Below, one piece after another: positions 1 to 8,349 of a stretch of DNA of 17,372 nt. Origin of the DNA: JBFMHD01 sp040752395 [NCBI: Candidatus Hydrogenedentota bacterium] (GTDB lineage: Bacteria > JBFMHD01); NCBI GenBank assembly GCA_040752395.1, contig JBFMHD010000030.1, positions 1-17,372 of the forward strand. The letters are read 5' to 3'. Made by a program: the position numbers and the translations under genes. Numbering within the stretch: the stretch's first letter is position 1; each line of letters begins with the position of its first letter. Under the pieces are notes generated by a model. The model had not been told where the DNA came from. It saw nothing but the letters and a program-made list of their open reading frames with translations, and made no database searches.

Positions 1-20
1 AGCTTACTCATGCTTTTCAT
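1..20 (-). CDS. 5' end of a minus-strand gene cut by the window edge
   Basis: Read on the minus strand, an ATG at 20-18 is preceded by a strong ribosome binding site (AGGAGG, complement of 31-36) ten bases upstream. Only the codons for Met-Lys-Ser-Met-Ser-Lys fall inside the window, so the product cannot be named. A second ATG at 11-9 is in frame and could be the start, but it is further from the binding site. The gene is divergent from the FecR-domain gene at 199, and the 178 bp between them must hold the promoters of both. Inference only: the binding site is clear, the gene itself is not visible. Confidence 0.5.
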
Positions 21-142
21 AGGGTATGTTCCTCCTTTTTAAGAGTTTTTATACTTAATTAAGGAAGAATATGCCCTTTTTTATTTCTTTTCAATATTCA
101 ATTTGCACTAAACTTTATACATTATCCGTGAGAATTTTTACC

Positions 143-171
143 TTGACTTTTATATGAAATGGGTGTAAAAT
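143..171 (+). promoter_or_regulatory. Sigma-70-type promoter of the FecR-domain gene
   Basis: A -35 box TTGACT (143-148) and a -10 box TAAAAT (166-171) are separated by 17 bp. The -10 box ends 27 bp before the ATG at 199. A strong ribosome binding site, GGGAGG at 184-189, lies between them. Each box differs from consensus by one base. Confidence 0.7.
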
Positions 172-198
172 ATATATTTAAAAGGGAGGAGAAGATTT

Positions 199-963
199 AT
201 GAGAAAAATTTATATATTATTTTTAGTGAGTGCAGTAATACTTTTTAATGTATTTGTATTTACTTCTATAGTAGGTAAACCAGGGAATGATTTTACTGTT
301 TTAGAAATTAAAGGCGATGTAGAGATAAAACTTCCAAAAGGCAAGTGGCAGGTACCTACTCAGAATATGATATTACCTGAAGGAACAGAGATTTCAACAG
401 GTTATAATTCTTCAATAAAATTGAAATCGCAAAACAGTCATATGGAAGTTAAACCCCTGACTCAGATTAAGATTGATAAGAATTCGATTGAGAATGGGGT
501 TTATAATACACACATAAAATTAGATTTTGGTAAAGTAAGCGCGAAGATAGATAAACTTGAAGGAACAAAGAATGAGTTCAACGTACAAACACCAACAGCA
601 GTCGCAGGCGTTAGAGGGACAGAAGAAGAGATTGGTTATACTGATGATTTAGGAACAGAGATAGAGCTTATTGAGGGTAGTGCTGATCTTATGCCGGTTG
701 ATGAGTCAACAGGTGAGGTGATGGAAGAGCAGGTAACAACTGTCGCAGAAGAACAAGAAGCTGAGGTTACAGATGAAGGTGAAGTAATAGAAGCTATTGA
801 AATAATAGAAGAAGAAGCAGAGGTTGATATAGTCCCAGAGGGCGTTACTGAAGAAGAAGAAGAGGCGATAGAGGAGATAGCTACAGCTGGTATGACTGAG
901 TTTGATGAAGATGAAGCAGCTGAATTGATGGATGAGATAATAGAAGAAGATTATGCTTATTAA
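199..963 (+). CDS. FecR-domain protein with signal anchor and acidic tail
   Basis: The 254-residue product begins with a hydrophobic signal or anchor (about residues 4-25), so most of it is probably outside the inner membrane. Residues 32-160 look like a FecR domain: a beta-rich segment ending in the family's typical TPTAVAGVRGT (131-141), followed by a strand with a LIEGSADL turn. FecR domains occur in anti-sigma regulators and in many envelope proteins of unknown role. No sigma factor or TonB receptor lies nearby, so a FecR signalling role is not supported here. Residues 141-254 contain no Lys, Arg or His and about 47 Asp or Glu, an extended polyacidic tail. The start is fixed by GGGAGG nine bases upstream. 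The stop overlaps the end of the convergent gene by 4 bp. Confidence 0.85.
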   Translation: MRKIYILFLVSAVILFNVFVFTSIVGKPGNDFTVLEIKGDVEIKLPKGKWQVPTQNMILPEGTEISTGYNSSIKLKSQNSHMEVKPLTQIKIDKNSIENGVYNTHIKLDFGKVSAKIDKLEGTKNEFNVQTPTAVAGVRGTEEEIGYTDDLGTEIELIEGSADLMPVDESTGEVMEEQVTTVAEEQEAEVTDEGEVIEAIEIIEEEAEVDIVPEGVTEEEEEAIEEIATAGMTEFDEDEAAELMDEIIEEDYAY

Positions 964-2144
964 GAGATGATGTGTGGGGCTTTGTATTTTTCATCAAGAA
1001 ACCATTGTAATCCAGTAAGTATAAACCAATAGCAATAATAATTTACCAGACTGCGGTAAGAAAAATAAAGACATATAGCTGGAAAAAACCAGAATATGTA
1101 TCTACTTTTTTCTTTTATTTTGATTTGTATTATTACGAGTGTAAAAAATACTACGATAAATAAAAAAGTATAAACATTTTTGTCCCAGTTTACTACACTG
1201 CTTTGAGATAGAATATTCAGGCCGCAACCATACATAATCTGACCACCTAAAAATGGTGCTGTTATCGCATCAAACCAGCTTGAAAAGTTATGGATCATAA
1301 ATGGGAGATTGAGAGATAAAAAGGTGAGCATAACGATGGCTATAAATTGTAAAGGTCTCTTTATCCCGAAATTTTTATAATATTCTATACAAAAGAAAGG
1401 TAATAAAATCCAGGGGGTCTGTTTAAAAGAGCAAGCCATACCCAAAAGAACACCTGCAAGAATTGTTTTATTAAAATAAGGGACAAGGAATAAAAGAAGA
1501 ATAAGCCAGACTATGTCTGTATTACCGCCTGCTGTTAAATTTGTCATACCTTCTAACATACACAAACCTGTAATAAATAATATGGAATAGTCTCTTTTTA
1601 TGTATAGAAAAAGGAGTAATATTGCAATAATATGTAAAAAATACATCACAACGCGTATATCTTTTATCCCCATTTTAACAAAAGGAGCAATTAGCATAAA
1701 GTTTAAGGCAGGATAAGTTATTTTATCTTCAGTTGTACCGTCGTATCTTAGAGTAATATGTTTTGGGGGAATGTTAAATCTATTATAAGTGGGTTTCATA
1801 GAATAAAGATAAGGGTTTTTTCCGTCGAGGAAGAGTTCTGCTGAATAATGCGTGAATGCTATTGAATCAGACATATAGCCTTGCCACGCTATATTGCGTG
1901 CAACACAAAACCGAAAGATAATAGCAAAAATAATTGCGATAAGAAAAGATAAATTAATTTTTGTAATATTTGATTCTTTATAAAATAATGGTGGAATGAA
2001 GATACTAAAGAAGCTGAAAATATACAGGAGTATAATAATGGGTAAAGCCCAGTGATTAATTATGGGATTACTTATGTTATAGAGACGCCATGCTTCTTTA
2101 AGAAAGAAAATTGAGCATAATATAGCTTCAAGATAAATTAACAA
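960..2144 (-). CDS. GT-C-like membrane glycosyltransferase (GT87/DUF2029-like)
   Basis: The 394-residue protein is almost entirely hydrophobic, with roughly ten membrane segments. After the first membrane segments comes a polar loop with Asp93 (in YMSDSIAFTHY) and GKNPY (108-112), then TYPALNF near 143-149. This arrangement of a loop Asp followed by an A-x-L-x-x-GKNPY stretch is typical of GT87/DUF2029 polyprenyl-phosphate-sugar-dependent transferases, so I infer transfer of a sugar from a lipid-phosphate donor on the outer face of the inner membrane. The start is TTG at 2144-2142, chosen because AGGAG (complement of 2154-2158) sits nine bases upstream. It is the last gene of the minus-strand envelope cluster and ends tail to tail with the FecR gene, with no room for a terminator. 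The exact family and substrate are uncertain. Confidence 0.65.
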   Translation of the reverse strand: MLIYLEAILCSIFFLKEAWRLYNISNPIINHWALPIIILLYIFSFFSIFIPPLFYKESNITKINLSFLIAIIFAIIFRFCVARNIAWQGYMSDSIAFTHYSAELFLDGKNPYLYSMKPTYNRFNIPPKHITLRYDGTTEDKITYPALNFMLIAPFVKMGIKDIRVVMYFLHIIAILLLFLYIKRDYSILFITGLCMLEGMTNLTAGGNTDIVWLILLLFLVPYFNKTILAGVLLGMACSFKQTPWILLPFFCIEYYKNFGIKRPLQFIAIVMLTFLSLNLPFMIHNFSSWFDAITAPFLGGQIMYGCGLNILSQSSVVNWDKNVYTFLFIVVFFTLVIIQIKIKEKSRYIFWFFPAICLYFSYRSLVNYYCYWFILTGLQWFLDEKYKAPHIIS

Positions 2145-2325
2145 ATTCTATCTCTCCTTAAAAGCCAGGTAACACATCATTCTTTGGTTTTAGTTTCTTT
2201 ATCTTGCTTCTTGCCTCTTGCCTCTTTCGTTTTATCTTTCTTTTTCTTTCCTCAACCTCAACCTCAACCTTAACCTTTTCTTTCTTTCCGTTATCTTGCC
2301 GCTCGCTTCTTAATGCTATCGATGT
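2145..2325. repeat. Intergenic simple-sequence and CTTGCTTC-type repeats
   Basis: The gap between the lipoprotein gene and the GT87-like gene is pyrimidine-rich on the plus strand. It holds two copies of a core resembling CGTTATCTTGCTTCTTG: 2199-2225, and a diverged one at 2289-2314. Between them is a short hexamer array, CCTCAA three times followed by CCTTAA (2250-2273). Related cores occur at 6454-6479, 8350-8375 and, inverted, 10359-10375. I see no gene in it apart from the ribosome binding site of the gene at 2144. Confidence 0.6.
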
Positions 2326-2736
2326 TCAGGGAACCTTCTTTATCTCTAAAACCGAGTGTTTGATTACTTTATAATTATATAGTTTAATCTTTCCAGATAA
2401 TCTGTTTTTCACAGTGATGGTCAATATATTATTTTTTTTGATGCTGACTTTTTGGGGGATGCCATCAGGATAATGTATAGTTTCTACGTATCTGCTTCCA
2501 TCAACCATATAATCAGGTATTAAGAATTCTATTTTGACTAACCCATCAGATTTATTACCCTTAATAACAGTAAAACACCTGATACTTTCATTACTTTTCC
2601 CATCACCATTAAGGTCGAGATTAGTGAGCGTTATTATCTCATTGATTTTTGGAGCAGCCTCTTTTTGTTTCCCACAGCTTAAAACAATGCTCACAAATAC
2701 TAAAATAATTATTATACCAGGGAATAATCCTCTCAT
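2326..2736 (-). CDS. Small lipoprotein with a DxNxDG calcium-loop-like motif
   Basis: I choose the ATG at 2736 (136 residues) rather than one 18 codons further upstream. Only the shorter form begins with a proper lipoprotein signal: Met-Arg, a hydrophobic run, then VSIVLSC with the lipobox Cys at 21. The upstream extension would put charged residues ahead of the signal. The mature part includes DLNGDGKSNE (41-50), a DxNxDGxxN loop like those that bind calcium in dockerin and EF-hand repeats, followed by beta-rich sequence of about 80 residues. No family is recognised. It lies between two GT-C-like membrane protein genes on the same strand, so an envelope role is likely. The mature N-terminus CGKQKE resembles that of the lipoprotein at 7172 (CGKKEE). 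Confidence 0.7.
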   Translation of the reverse strand: MRGLFPGIIIILVFVSIVLSCGKQKEAAPKINEIITLTNLDLNGDGKSNESIRCFTVIKGNKSDGLVKIEFLIPDYMVDGSRYVETIHYPDGIPQKVSIKKNNILTITVKNRLSGKIKLYNYKVIKHSVLEIKKVP

Positions 2737-2801
2737 TTGTTCTTTATCAAACCATAAGATAATAAAAAAGTCAATATTATAGTAATCCATCAGTTACCGC
2801 T

Positions 2802-2872
2802 GGCTTTCAGGCTCCAGGCTACGGGCTACAGCCGGAATACTGCACTAACCCACCTCTAACTGACCGATTGCA
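2802..2872. repeat. GGCTNCN mini-tandem repeat and post-stop repeat module
   Basis: At 2802-2833 the tetramer GGCT recurs at 2802, 2810, 2817 and 2824, giving an imperfect 7-bp tandem. It is followed at 2838-2872 by TACTGCACTAA ... TAACTGACCGATTGCA. That module is repeated with a shorter centre at 6487-6513. Each copy sits directly after the stop codon of a minus-strand gene (stops at 2880 and 6515). Confidence 0.5.
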
Positions 2873-2879
2873 TATCATA

Positions 2880-4853
2880 TTAAAAGATGTTAATAGTTTT
2901 TTCTAAATATACATCAAAATTAATAAATTCTATCTTTAGTTTGATTATATATTTTCCTGTTTCAAAAATTGCCGGCATAGTTGTATCAAAAGAGAAAGTC
3001 TTGTTGAAAATTATAATAAATAAATCTTTTTTAACTATATTACCTGTGTTATGGATTTTCTGGCCTTTGAGTATCGTATAAGCTATCTTGATATAAGAAT
3101 TATCTTTACCAGCAAGAGTACACCATGTGGCATCATCTGTTGTAAAGATAAGTTTTAATTGGATAGGATGATTTACCGGATGGGTATTAAATAACTCGAG
3201 CTGAATAAGTGGTTTCATATTTTCATAAGACAGTAGAGTATATAAGATATGGTTAGTATCTTCAAAAATAGAGGTGAAAGGAGATCCTAATCTGGTTTTG
3301 GTTTTATCTTTATGAAGCAGAACATATTGTATCCCATAGGTTGAGAGAAAAGAGGCTTTAGCTTTATCGCAGAGAGAATCAAATTTACCTGATAAGACCC
3401 ACTGATTAAGCTGTGGGATAAATGAAGACCAGCCATTCATTATAGGATGTTTATGAACAAGCTGTGCAAGATAGTAATAAGCTATATTAAACCGCTCTTC
3501 TGTATTTGTTCTCTTAGCTGGCAGTTCTATAATAGGAGCATTATCTTTAAGTTGCGCAAGATATTTATAGCCAGGAGACGGGTCAGTTAAAACAGGTTCC
3601 TCGACAATTACATTATTTATGTTAAAATTCTCAAGAAATATAAACGATATAAAAATAAATAAAATAATGAAAGATTTTTTGATTGATAATTTAAAAAATT
3701 CTTGAAGATTAAGAAAACCAAAGCCAGACAAAATTGCCATACCTATATGTATTCCAACGGCAAATACAAATATCGCTCTTGCAAAAAACACAGAGGAGAA
3801 TATGTGCTTACAAAGTTTAACTATATGAATAAACCCACTTGAAGGATATTTTAGCCCTATACATATATAAAAGCAAATAGCAGTAATGATTAAAGCATAT
3901 ATTGGCCAGGACCTCTTTTTTAAAAGGCCTGATAATGAAAGAACTATCACGCAAAAACCAGGAAACATAGGCCACTCTGTTTTGAAAGGGAGTATAGCTA
4001 GATAATGATATAATAAAGCATTTGGTCTTACTGAGGCAAAGTTAGTCAGGGTTAAACTGTGTCTTGTAAGATTAGCAATAGTTCGTTCAAAACCTTTGTT
4101 GGCAAGGGTGTTATGGATGGAATATACAAAAGGCAGAAGCACAATCAAGATAATGACAATAGATAGAAATATAAAAAGGATAAGTTTAGGCTTTAATTCT
4201 TTATAATCCAGAATACATAGAAAGATCGTTTCTATACATATTATTAAAGTACCTACAACACCATAATACCAGGAGGTAAGAGTATTTGCTACAAATGAGA
4301 TTGAGAATAATAATACATATCTAAATTTTTTCGATTTAAATAACAGGTAAAATGACCATATCATTAAGATAAACCATACGCAACTTACCTCATATGGGTG
4401 GATATAAAAATATTGACGTAGCGGAGAGAAACCCGCTACAAGAGCGGCGATAAATGCAGGTCTGTTCATACCTGTTAGATACCTGATAAAAAGATGCATA
4501 ACATACATATAGATAAAGAAATGAAAGATAAATAGAACGTTATAAGCAGCTAAAGGGCATGGGATGATTAATCTGAAGATGATGTATACCAATATATTTG
4601 TGAAACCGTGGTCGCCATAGAAAAGGGTATTTTTATTAGGGTAAAGGATAGGTGCATCAAAATAGTCTGTATTAAGATTAATTAAAGATTGATAACTATA
4701 TTCATAGAGCCAGATAAAATAACGTGCATCTATTCTATCATAATAATGAGCTTTTGTTATAACAGGGAGTAAGCTCGAAAATTGTAACAAGGTTATTACG
4801 AGATAAAATAATATAATAACTATTTCTTTTTTTATTTTTGAGTTTCGGCTCAT
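2880..4853 (-). CDS. Large GT-C-like polytopic membrane protein
   Basis: The 657-residue protein has about a dozen hydrophobic segments over the first 420 residues, then a soluble beta-rich C-terminal domain of about 230 residues. After the first membrane segment there is a loop with two acidic residues (YDRID, Asp39 and Asp42). This is the usual place for the catalytic Asp of GT-C transferases, which use lipid-phosphate sugars. The C-terminal part contains IIELPAKR (about 440) and a [11 protein letters not shown] stretch, features I associate with uncharacterised bacterial GT-C or YfhO-like proteins. The ATG overlaps the TGA of the upstream oxidoreductase by 4 bp (ATGA), so the two are translationally coupled. 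I infer a role in building or modifying a surface glycan or glycolipid. The substrate is unknown and membership of a named GT family is unproven. Confidence 0.6.
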   Translation of the reverse strand: MSRNSKIKKEIVIILFYLVITLLQFSSLLPVITKAHYYDRIDARYFIWLYEYSYQSLINLNTDYFDAPILYPNKNTLFYGDHGFTNILVYIIFRLIIPCPLAAYNVLFIFHFFIYMYVMHLFIRYLTGMNRPAFIAALVAGFSPLRQYFYIHPYEVSCVWFILMIWSFYLLFKSKKFRYVLLFSISFVANTLTSWYYGVVGTLIICIETIFLCILDYKELKPKLILFIFLSIVIILIVLLPFVYSIHNTLANKGFERTIANLTRHSLTLTNFASVRPNALLYHYLAILPFKTEWPMFPGFCVIVLSLSGLLKKRSWPIYALIITAICFYICIGLKYPSSGFIHIVKLCKHIFSSVFFARAIFVFAVGIHIGMAILSGFGFLNLQEFFKLSIKKSFIILFIFISFIFLENFNINNVIVEEPVLTDPSPGYKYLAQLKDNAPIIELPAKRTNTEERFNIAYYYLAQLVHKHPIMNGWSSFIPQLNQWVLSGKFDSLCDKAKASFLSTYGIQYVLLHKDKTKTRLGSPFTSIFEDTNHILYTLLSYENMKPLIQLELFNTHPVNHPIQLKLIFTTDDATWCTLAGKDNSYIKIAYTILKGQKIHNTGNIVKKDLFIIIFNKTFSFDTTMPAIFETGKYIIKLKIEFINFDVYLEKTINIF

Positions 4854-6415
4854 ATAATAATCTTCCAGATATTGTCTTTAGTTTTTATATTATTAATAAT
4901 ATTATCAACAGCTGTTATAGCAGTGAGCATAGCATGGTCATGGCTATCATAGTGATGCATACCATTTCTACCGATTAAGAAAAGGTTTTCAAATGTATTA
5001 AAATAATCTTTTATTATATGAAATCTGTTGTAAGAGCCGCAGTAGATGGGGTATGCTTTATATATTCGTAAGACTGTGCTATCAATGTAATCTTCTTTAT
5101 CAATCATACCGATGCTAAATAATTCATCAATAGCTAAATTAATTATATCGTTATCTGGCTTATTCCATAATTCGTCTCCTTCGTTACAGAAATATTCAAG
5201 ACCTAACCATACCGTATCCGGATCATTAATCATATAAGGGCTCCAGTTATTATAAATTTGTATTCGTGCGAGTTTGATATTTTTTTGCTGCACATATATC
5301 CAGCTATCGGGTATGATATTATTTATAGTTTTTATTTTAGTTTTGTTTTTTATTTTTAGTTTTTTTACAAGAAGACCAACAGTAATAAAATCACGATACC
5401 GCAAATTGTTTGCTATATTATGGACTTCTATCGGAACCTCATTTTCCATACATTTTACTAATTCCTTGACAGGCATTGATGAGAAAAAATAATCACCACT
5501 CTCTGATTGCGTTTCTCCTGTTATGGTATCTTTAAATTCTATAGCGATTATATTATTATTTTTACAATTTATTTTGACGGCTTTTTTATTTCTATAGATT
5601 ATACCCCCTTTTTCTTCAACAATTTTTGCAACCTCTTCCCATAATTGACCGGGCCCTAACTTTGGATAATAGAAATATTTAATAAGAGTTGTTTCAGTAT
5701 GAGAGGGATGTTCAAAATCCGCACCTACAGTTGCCAGGAATGACTTTCGGCACTGGCTCATTAGAGTATCAAGGATGGCCTTCAAAAGTGACAGAGATTT
5801 TACTCTGTGAACACCCCATTGAGAAAATATCTCACTTGCAGATAGCCCCCATACTTTTTCAGTATAGTCTTTAAAAAAAATAGTATATAATTCTTTACCA
5901 AATCTATTTATAAAAAAATCTTCTATGGTTTTTTCTTCTTTTATCGGGAATAGCCTGATACAAATATAGCTTAATAGTATTTTCAAAATCCTTAAGATAC
6001 CAAGATTAAATATAGTATTAAGAGAGAGAGGATAATCAAAAAATTTATTCATAAAAAATATTCTTGAAATACGGTTTCGGATAAGCATAACCTTGTCGGT
6101 TTTTTCAGGGTCACGACCTTCAGGTTTTATAGAAAGCGGGAGCTTACGACCAAGAACAATGTCATCTCTGGCAGGTTTGGACTGTAAAGGTAATATGTTA
6201 AACCACCATTGAAGTATTGTGTTTGATTTAGTATAGAATCTATGTCCGCCAATATCTAATCTGTTACCTTTATAATTTATGGTTTTACAGAGACCACCAA
6301 CATTAGAACCCATCTCGTAAATCACAGGAAGGAAGTCTGTTTTATGGATAAGTTCATACGCTGCGGTTAAACCCGCAGCCCCGGCACCAATAATAATTGC
6401 TTTCTTTTTTCTCAT
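4850..6415 (-). CDS. FAD-dependent oxidoreductase, amine oxidase / PPOX-like
   Basis: The 521-residue protein starts with a Rossmann dinucleotide-binding motif, [15 protein letters not shown], with glycines at 10, 12 and 15. Next comes [13 protein letters not shown] and [15 protein letters not shown], the layout of the flavin amine oxidase / protoporphyrinogen oxidase / UDP-galactopyranose mutase superfamily. A C-terminal segment ([19 protein letters not shown], near 485-505) fits the second FAD-contacting region of this fold. The family is common in polysaccharide and lipid gene clusters and its substrates are mostly unknown, so heme synthesis is not implied. The protein is full length for the family. 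No clear ribosome binding site precedes the ATG at 6415. Its stop overlaps the start of the GT-C-like gene (ATGA), and 99 bp separate it from the methyltransferase upstream. Confidence 0.8.
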   Translation of the reverse strand: MRKKKAIIIGAGAAGLTAAYELIHKTDFLPVIYEMGSNVGGLCKTINYKGNRLDIGGHRFYTKSNTILQWWFNILPLQSKPARDDIVLGRKLPLSIKPEGRDPEKTDKVMLIRNRISRIFFMNKFFDYPLSLNTIFNLGILRILKILLSYICIRLFPIKEEKTIEDFFINRFGKELYTIFFKDYTEKVWGLSASEIFSQWGVHRVKSLSLLKAILDTLMSQCRKSFLATVGADFEHPSHTETTLIKYFYYPKLGPGQLWEEVAKIVEEKGGIIYRNKKAVKINCKNNNIIAIEFKDTITGETQSESGDYFFSSMPVKELVKCMENEVPIEVHNIANNLRYRDFITVGLLVKKLKIKNKTKIKTINNIIPDSWIYVQQKNIKLARIQIYNNWSPYMINDPDTVWLGLEYFCNEGDELWNKPDNDIINLAIDELFSIGMIDKEDYIDSTVLRIYKAYPIYCGSYNRFHIIKDYFNTFENLFLIGRNGMHHYDSHDHAMLTAITAVDNIINNIKTKDNIWKIII

Positions 6416-6453
6416 AATTACTTAGTACCCACTCAGTCTTCGGTTTTGGTTTC

Positions 6454-6513
6454 CTTAATCTTGCTTCTTGCTTCTTAAGTAAATTCTACTGCACCAATAA
6501 CTGACGGATTACA
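6454..6513. repeat. CTTGCTTC-type repeat plus post-stop module
   Basis: In the gap between the methyltransferase and the oxidoreductase, 6454-6479 reads CTTAATCTTGCTTCTTGC then TTCTTAAG, nearly identical to 8350-8375. Both copies are also preceded by AGTCTTC. It is followed at 6487-6513 by the second copy of the TACTGCAC ... AACTGACGGATT module also found at 2838-2872. Confidence 0.55.
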
Positions 6514-6514
6514 G

Positions 6515-7099
6515 TTATTTAATACATATAGCCCATTGAGCAATCAGACCCACTGTTTTTATAATTTTTTGTTTAAAATAAGGTATATCTTTAAAATATA
6601 TTAGATTCGTATGCGGGCTTGTTCGTTTCTGAGACAAGCCCAGTAATTCGAGTAAATACGAGAGCCAGTCTGTATTTGGTTTTGGTGAAGTAAGCATTAA
6701 CATTCCACCAGGTTTTAATAAATCATAACAATCTTTAATACAATCAACGTGTTCAATGACTTCAAAACCAATAATTACGTCATATGATTCTTCTTTCAGC
6801 CCGAGTTTTCTCCACTCGAGTATGTTGCCGACGATATCAGCTGGTGGTTTGAGGTCAATACCTGTATAGTCTTTCCTGTCATTTTTCAGAAGATATTCTT
6901 TTACCCAGCCTGTTCTGCAACCTATCTCAAGAATTTTAGCAGTTTTAGGTATTTGTTTTAAGAAGAAATCAATTTTTTTACGACGAGCATACTCACTTAA
7001 TATCGGCATAAAAATACCTGCTTTTATCTCTCCAGAGATTAGAATTGAGAATAGCTGCCTTGCAAACTCACCCTCTGTCACCAAATCAGGATTATACAA
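6515..7099 (-). CDS. Class I SAM-dependent methyltransferase (type 11-like)
   Basis: The 194-residue protein has the class I methyltransferase core: motif I ILEIGCRTG (56-64), an acidic strand end in YTGIDLKPP, YDVIIGFEVIEHV, and the post-motif LKPGGMLMLTSPKP. This is the pattern of small-molecule, lipid or sugar methyltransferases of the Methyltransf_11 type. The start is uncertain. The longest form begins with TTG at 7099 and an in-frame stop lies just upstream. TTG and GTG at codons 6 and 7 are alternatives, and the first ATG is about codon 31, directly before the core. No ribosome binding site supports any of them. It heads the minus-strand cluster, so methylation of a surface sugar or glycolipid is a reasonable inference. 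Confidence 0.75.
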   Translation of the reverse strand: MYNPDLVTEGEFARQLFSILISGEIKAGIFMPILSEYARRKKIDFFLKQIPKTAKILEIGCRTGWVKEYLLKNDRKDYTGIDLKPPADIVGNILEWRKLGLKEESYDVIIGFEVIEHVDCIKDCYDLLKPGGMLMLTSPKPNTDWLSYLLELLGLSQKRTSPHTNLIYFKDIPYFKQKIIKTVGLIAQWAICIK

Positions 7100-7180
7100 A
7101 AGAGGCTATAAATTATGAAGGAATTTATTTGTTGACTTTATACAAAAATTAAACAAAAGATACTATAAATTATGAAAAAA
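7096..7180. repeat. 57-bp-spaced duplication of a start-codon region
   Basis: ACAAAAGAGGCTATAAATTA (7096-7115, then TGAA) and ACAAAAGATACTATAAATTA (7153-7172, then TGAA) differ at two positions and are 57 bp apart. Both copies contain an ATG at the same place (7115 and 7172). The first ATG opens a reading frame of only six codons. The second is the start of the lipoprotein gene. The first copy also covers the start of the divergent methyltransferase gene. Confidence 0.6.
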
Positions 7181-8092
7181 ACTGTTTTATATTTTTGGTT
7201 GTTTTTAATTTTGGGTATTTCCTGCGGAAAGAAAGAAGAGGTAATAAAATTTGTAGGATTCTATCGAAGTGAGTGCCCGGAAATACAAAAACTTAAAGTG
7301 AATTTTACTAATACGACTGATAATGATATATCTCCGCACTTTTTTATACAACAAGTACCTTATCAACCAGGATATTGGAGAATTATCAAAGGCTCGAAGA
7401 TTGTTTCACCAGCTAAAACAGAGATATATGTTATAAAATCACCTTATGATGATTATGGTTTAATGCCGGAGAAAGAAGCTGTTATTTCGATTCGAGATAA
7501 GAATTATCAGTATGCACAAAAGATACGGATACCCGAGATAGAATTACCCCCGATATTTAACCCCGATTTCAGCTATTATCGTTTTAATAATAGCAGGTTA
7601 ATCAGAGTGCCTATGCACTGGAAGGTTGAAAAGATAAATATGAGAGATGATTCTTTTAATATTATCCGTGATAAGGTAAATAATATTTACTATCAGATAA
7701 TTTTTCCGGTGCAAAAAGAAAAATCAAAAGTCAGGATATCGCAAAATATAGACTATTTAAATAAACCATTAACGATACTTTTGAGATCGAATATTTCAGC
7801 GACAAAAAATAACACTATTATAATACGATTACGATTTGCTGATACAATAATAGATTATGTATTAAGAGATGATTTAGATTCCCCCAAAACAATTAAGCGG
7901 AATAAAAATCATATTGTTATATCTTTGAGATATTCCAGGGATAAACTTACAAGACTTGTCCTCAAGCCATTTGCGTATCTATCAATTAAAGATGCATCCT
8001 CAAAAAAAATCTTTCTTGAATTGAATATTTTTGTAGAAAACAATAAAGAGAAATATTATTTTGTTCTTGATAGAATAAAATATGCGATCTAG
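7172..8092 (+). CDS. Lipoprotein of unknown function
   Basis: The 306-residue protein has a short lipoprotein signal, Met-Lys-Lys, hydrophobic run and LGISC with the lipid-modified Cys at 18, so it should be anchored in a membrane facing the periplasm or outside. The rest is beta-rich and polar, with many Tyr, Ile and Lys residues and no recognised motif. Two halves are visible: an immunoglobulin-like first part (about 25-130, with NFTNTTDNDISPHFF) and a second part (about 140-306) that looks like a second beta domain. It stands alone on the plus strand between minus-strand operons. No ribosome binding site is apparent; the ATG lies in a duplicated TACTATAAATTATG context. The stop codon touches the nested palindrome that follows. 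Confidence 0.65.
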   Translation: MKKTVLYFWLFLILGISCGKKEEVIKFVGFYRSECPEIQKLKVNFTNTTDNDISPHFFIQQVPYQPGYWRIIKGSKIVSPAKTEIYVIKSPYDDYGLMPEKEAVISIRDKNYQYAQKIRIPEIELPPIFNPDFSYYRFNNSRLIRVPMHWKVEKINMRDDSFNIIRDKVNNIYYQIIFPVQKEKSKVRISQNIDYLNKPLTILLRSNISATKNNTIIIRLRFADTIIDYVLRDDLDSPKTIKRNKNHIVISLRYSRDKLTRLVLKPFAYLSIKDASSKKIFLELNIFVENNKEKYYFVLDRIKYAI

Positions 8093-8236
8093 AATACGAC
8101 GTCTCTTTTAAACCCTATTTTGTTTATGGGTTACAAAGTGACAAAGGTACAGAGGCACAAAGGGATATAAAAAGCCTCAAAAAACTTTGTGCCTTTGTGC
8201 CTGAAAAAAATGACTTTTAAAAGAAACCTCGTATTC
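8092..8236. repeat. Nested palindromic element, about 145 bp
   Basis: An outer inverted repeat pairs 8092-8112 with 8216-8236 (19 of 21 bases). An inner one pairs 8145-8162 with 8185-8202 (16 of 18 bases; core AGGCACAAAG / CTTTGTGCCT) around a 22-base loop. The whole could fold as one long cruciform or hairpin. It begins in the stop codon of the lipoprotein gene. No T-run follows on either strand, so it is not a typical intrinsic terminator. A non-autonomous palindromic repeat (REP or MITE-like) is the better guess. Confidence 0.65.
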
Positions 8237-8324
8237 CCTCAGAACTTGTGAAATAATCAACATTAATACCTGCTAACTTTTTTATTATCAGTCCCCATTT
8301 TCTAAAAAAGTCTAATTTTTTCAC
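8217..8324 (-). CDS. Possible 35-residue small ORF beside the palindrome
   Basis: A GTG at 8324-8322 opens a frame of 35 codons on the minus strand, giving a basic, aromatic-rich peptide that includes KKLDFFRKWGLIIKKL and GINVDYFTSSEG. It ends in the right outer arm of the palindrome. No ribosome binding site or promoter is evident and the peptide is not recognised. It may be chance, part of the repeat, or a remnant. Confidence 0.2.
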   Translation of the reverse strand: MKKLDFFRKWGLIIKKLAGINVDYFTSSEGIRGFF

Positions 8325-8349
8325 AGGTTTTCAGTCTTCAGTGGGATTC

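Noticed and set aside
2250-2275. CCTCAA hexamer array as a CRISPR or telomere-like repeat
   Set aside because: Only three to four short units without spacers; simple-sequence repeat is sufficient.
2737-2790. 18-codon N-terminal extension of the small lipoprotein
   Set aside because: It would put charged residues before the lipoprotein signal and has no ribosome binding site; the ATG at 2736 gives a proper signal and lipobox.
4850-6415. Protoporphyrinogen oxidase (heme synthesis)
   Set aside because: The fold matches, but there are no heme genes nearby and the neighbours are glycan-type genes, so only the superfamily is called.
8145-8202. Inner hairpin as an intrinsic terminator of the lipoprotein gene
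   Set aside because: The stem is followed by A residues, not T, on the plus strand and lacks a T-run on the minus strand.
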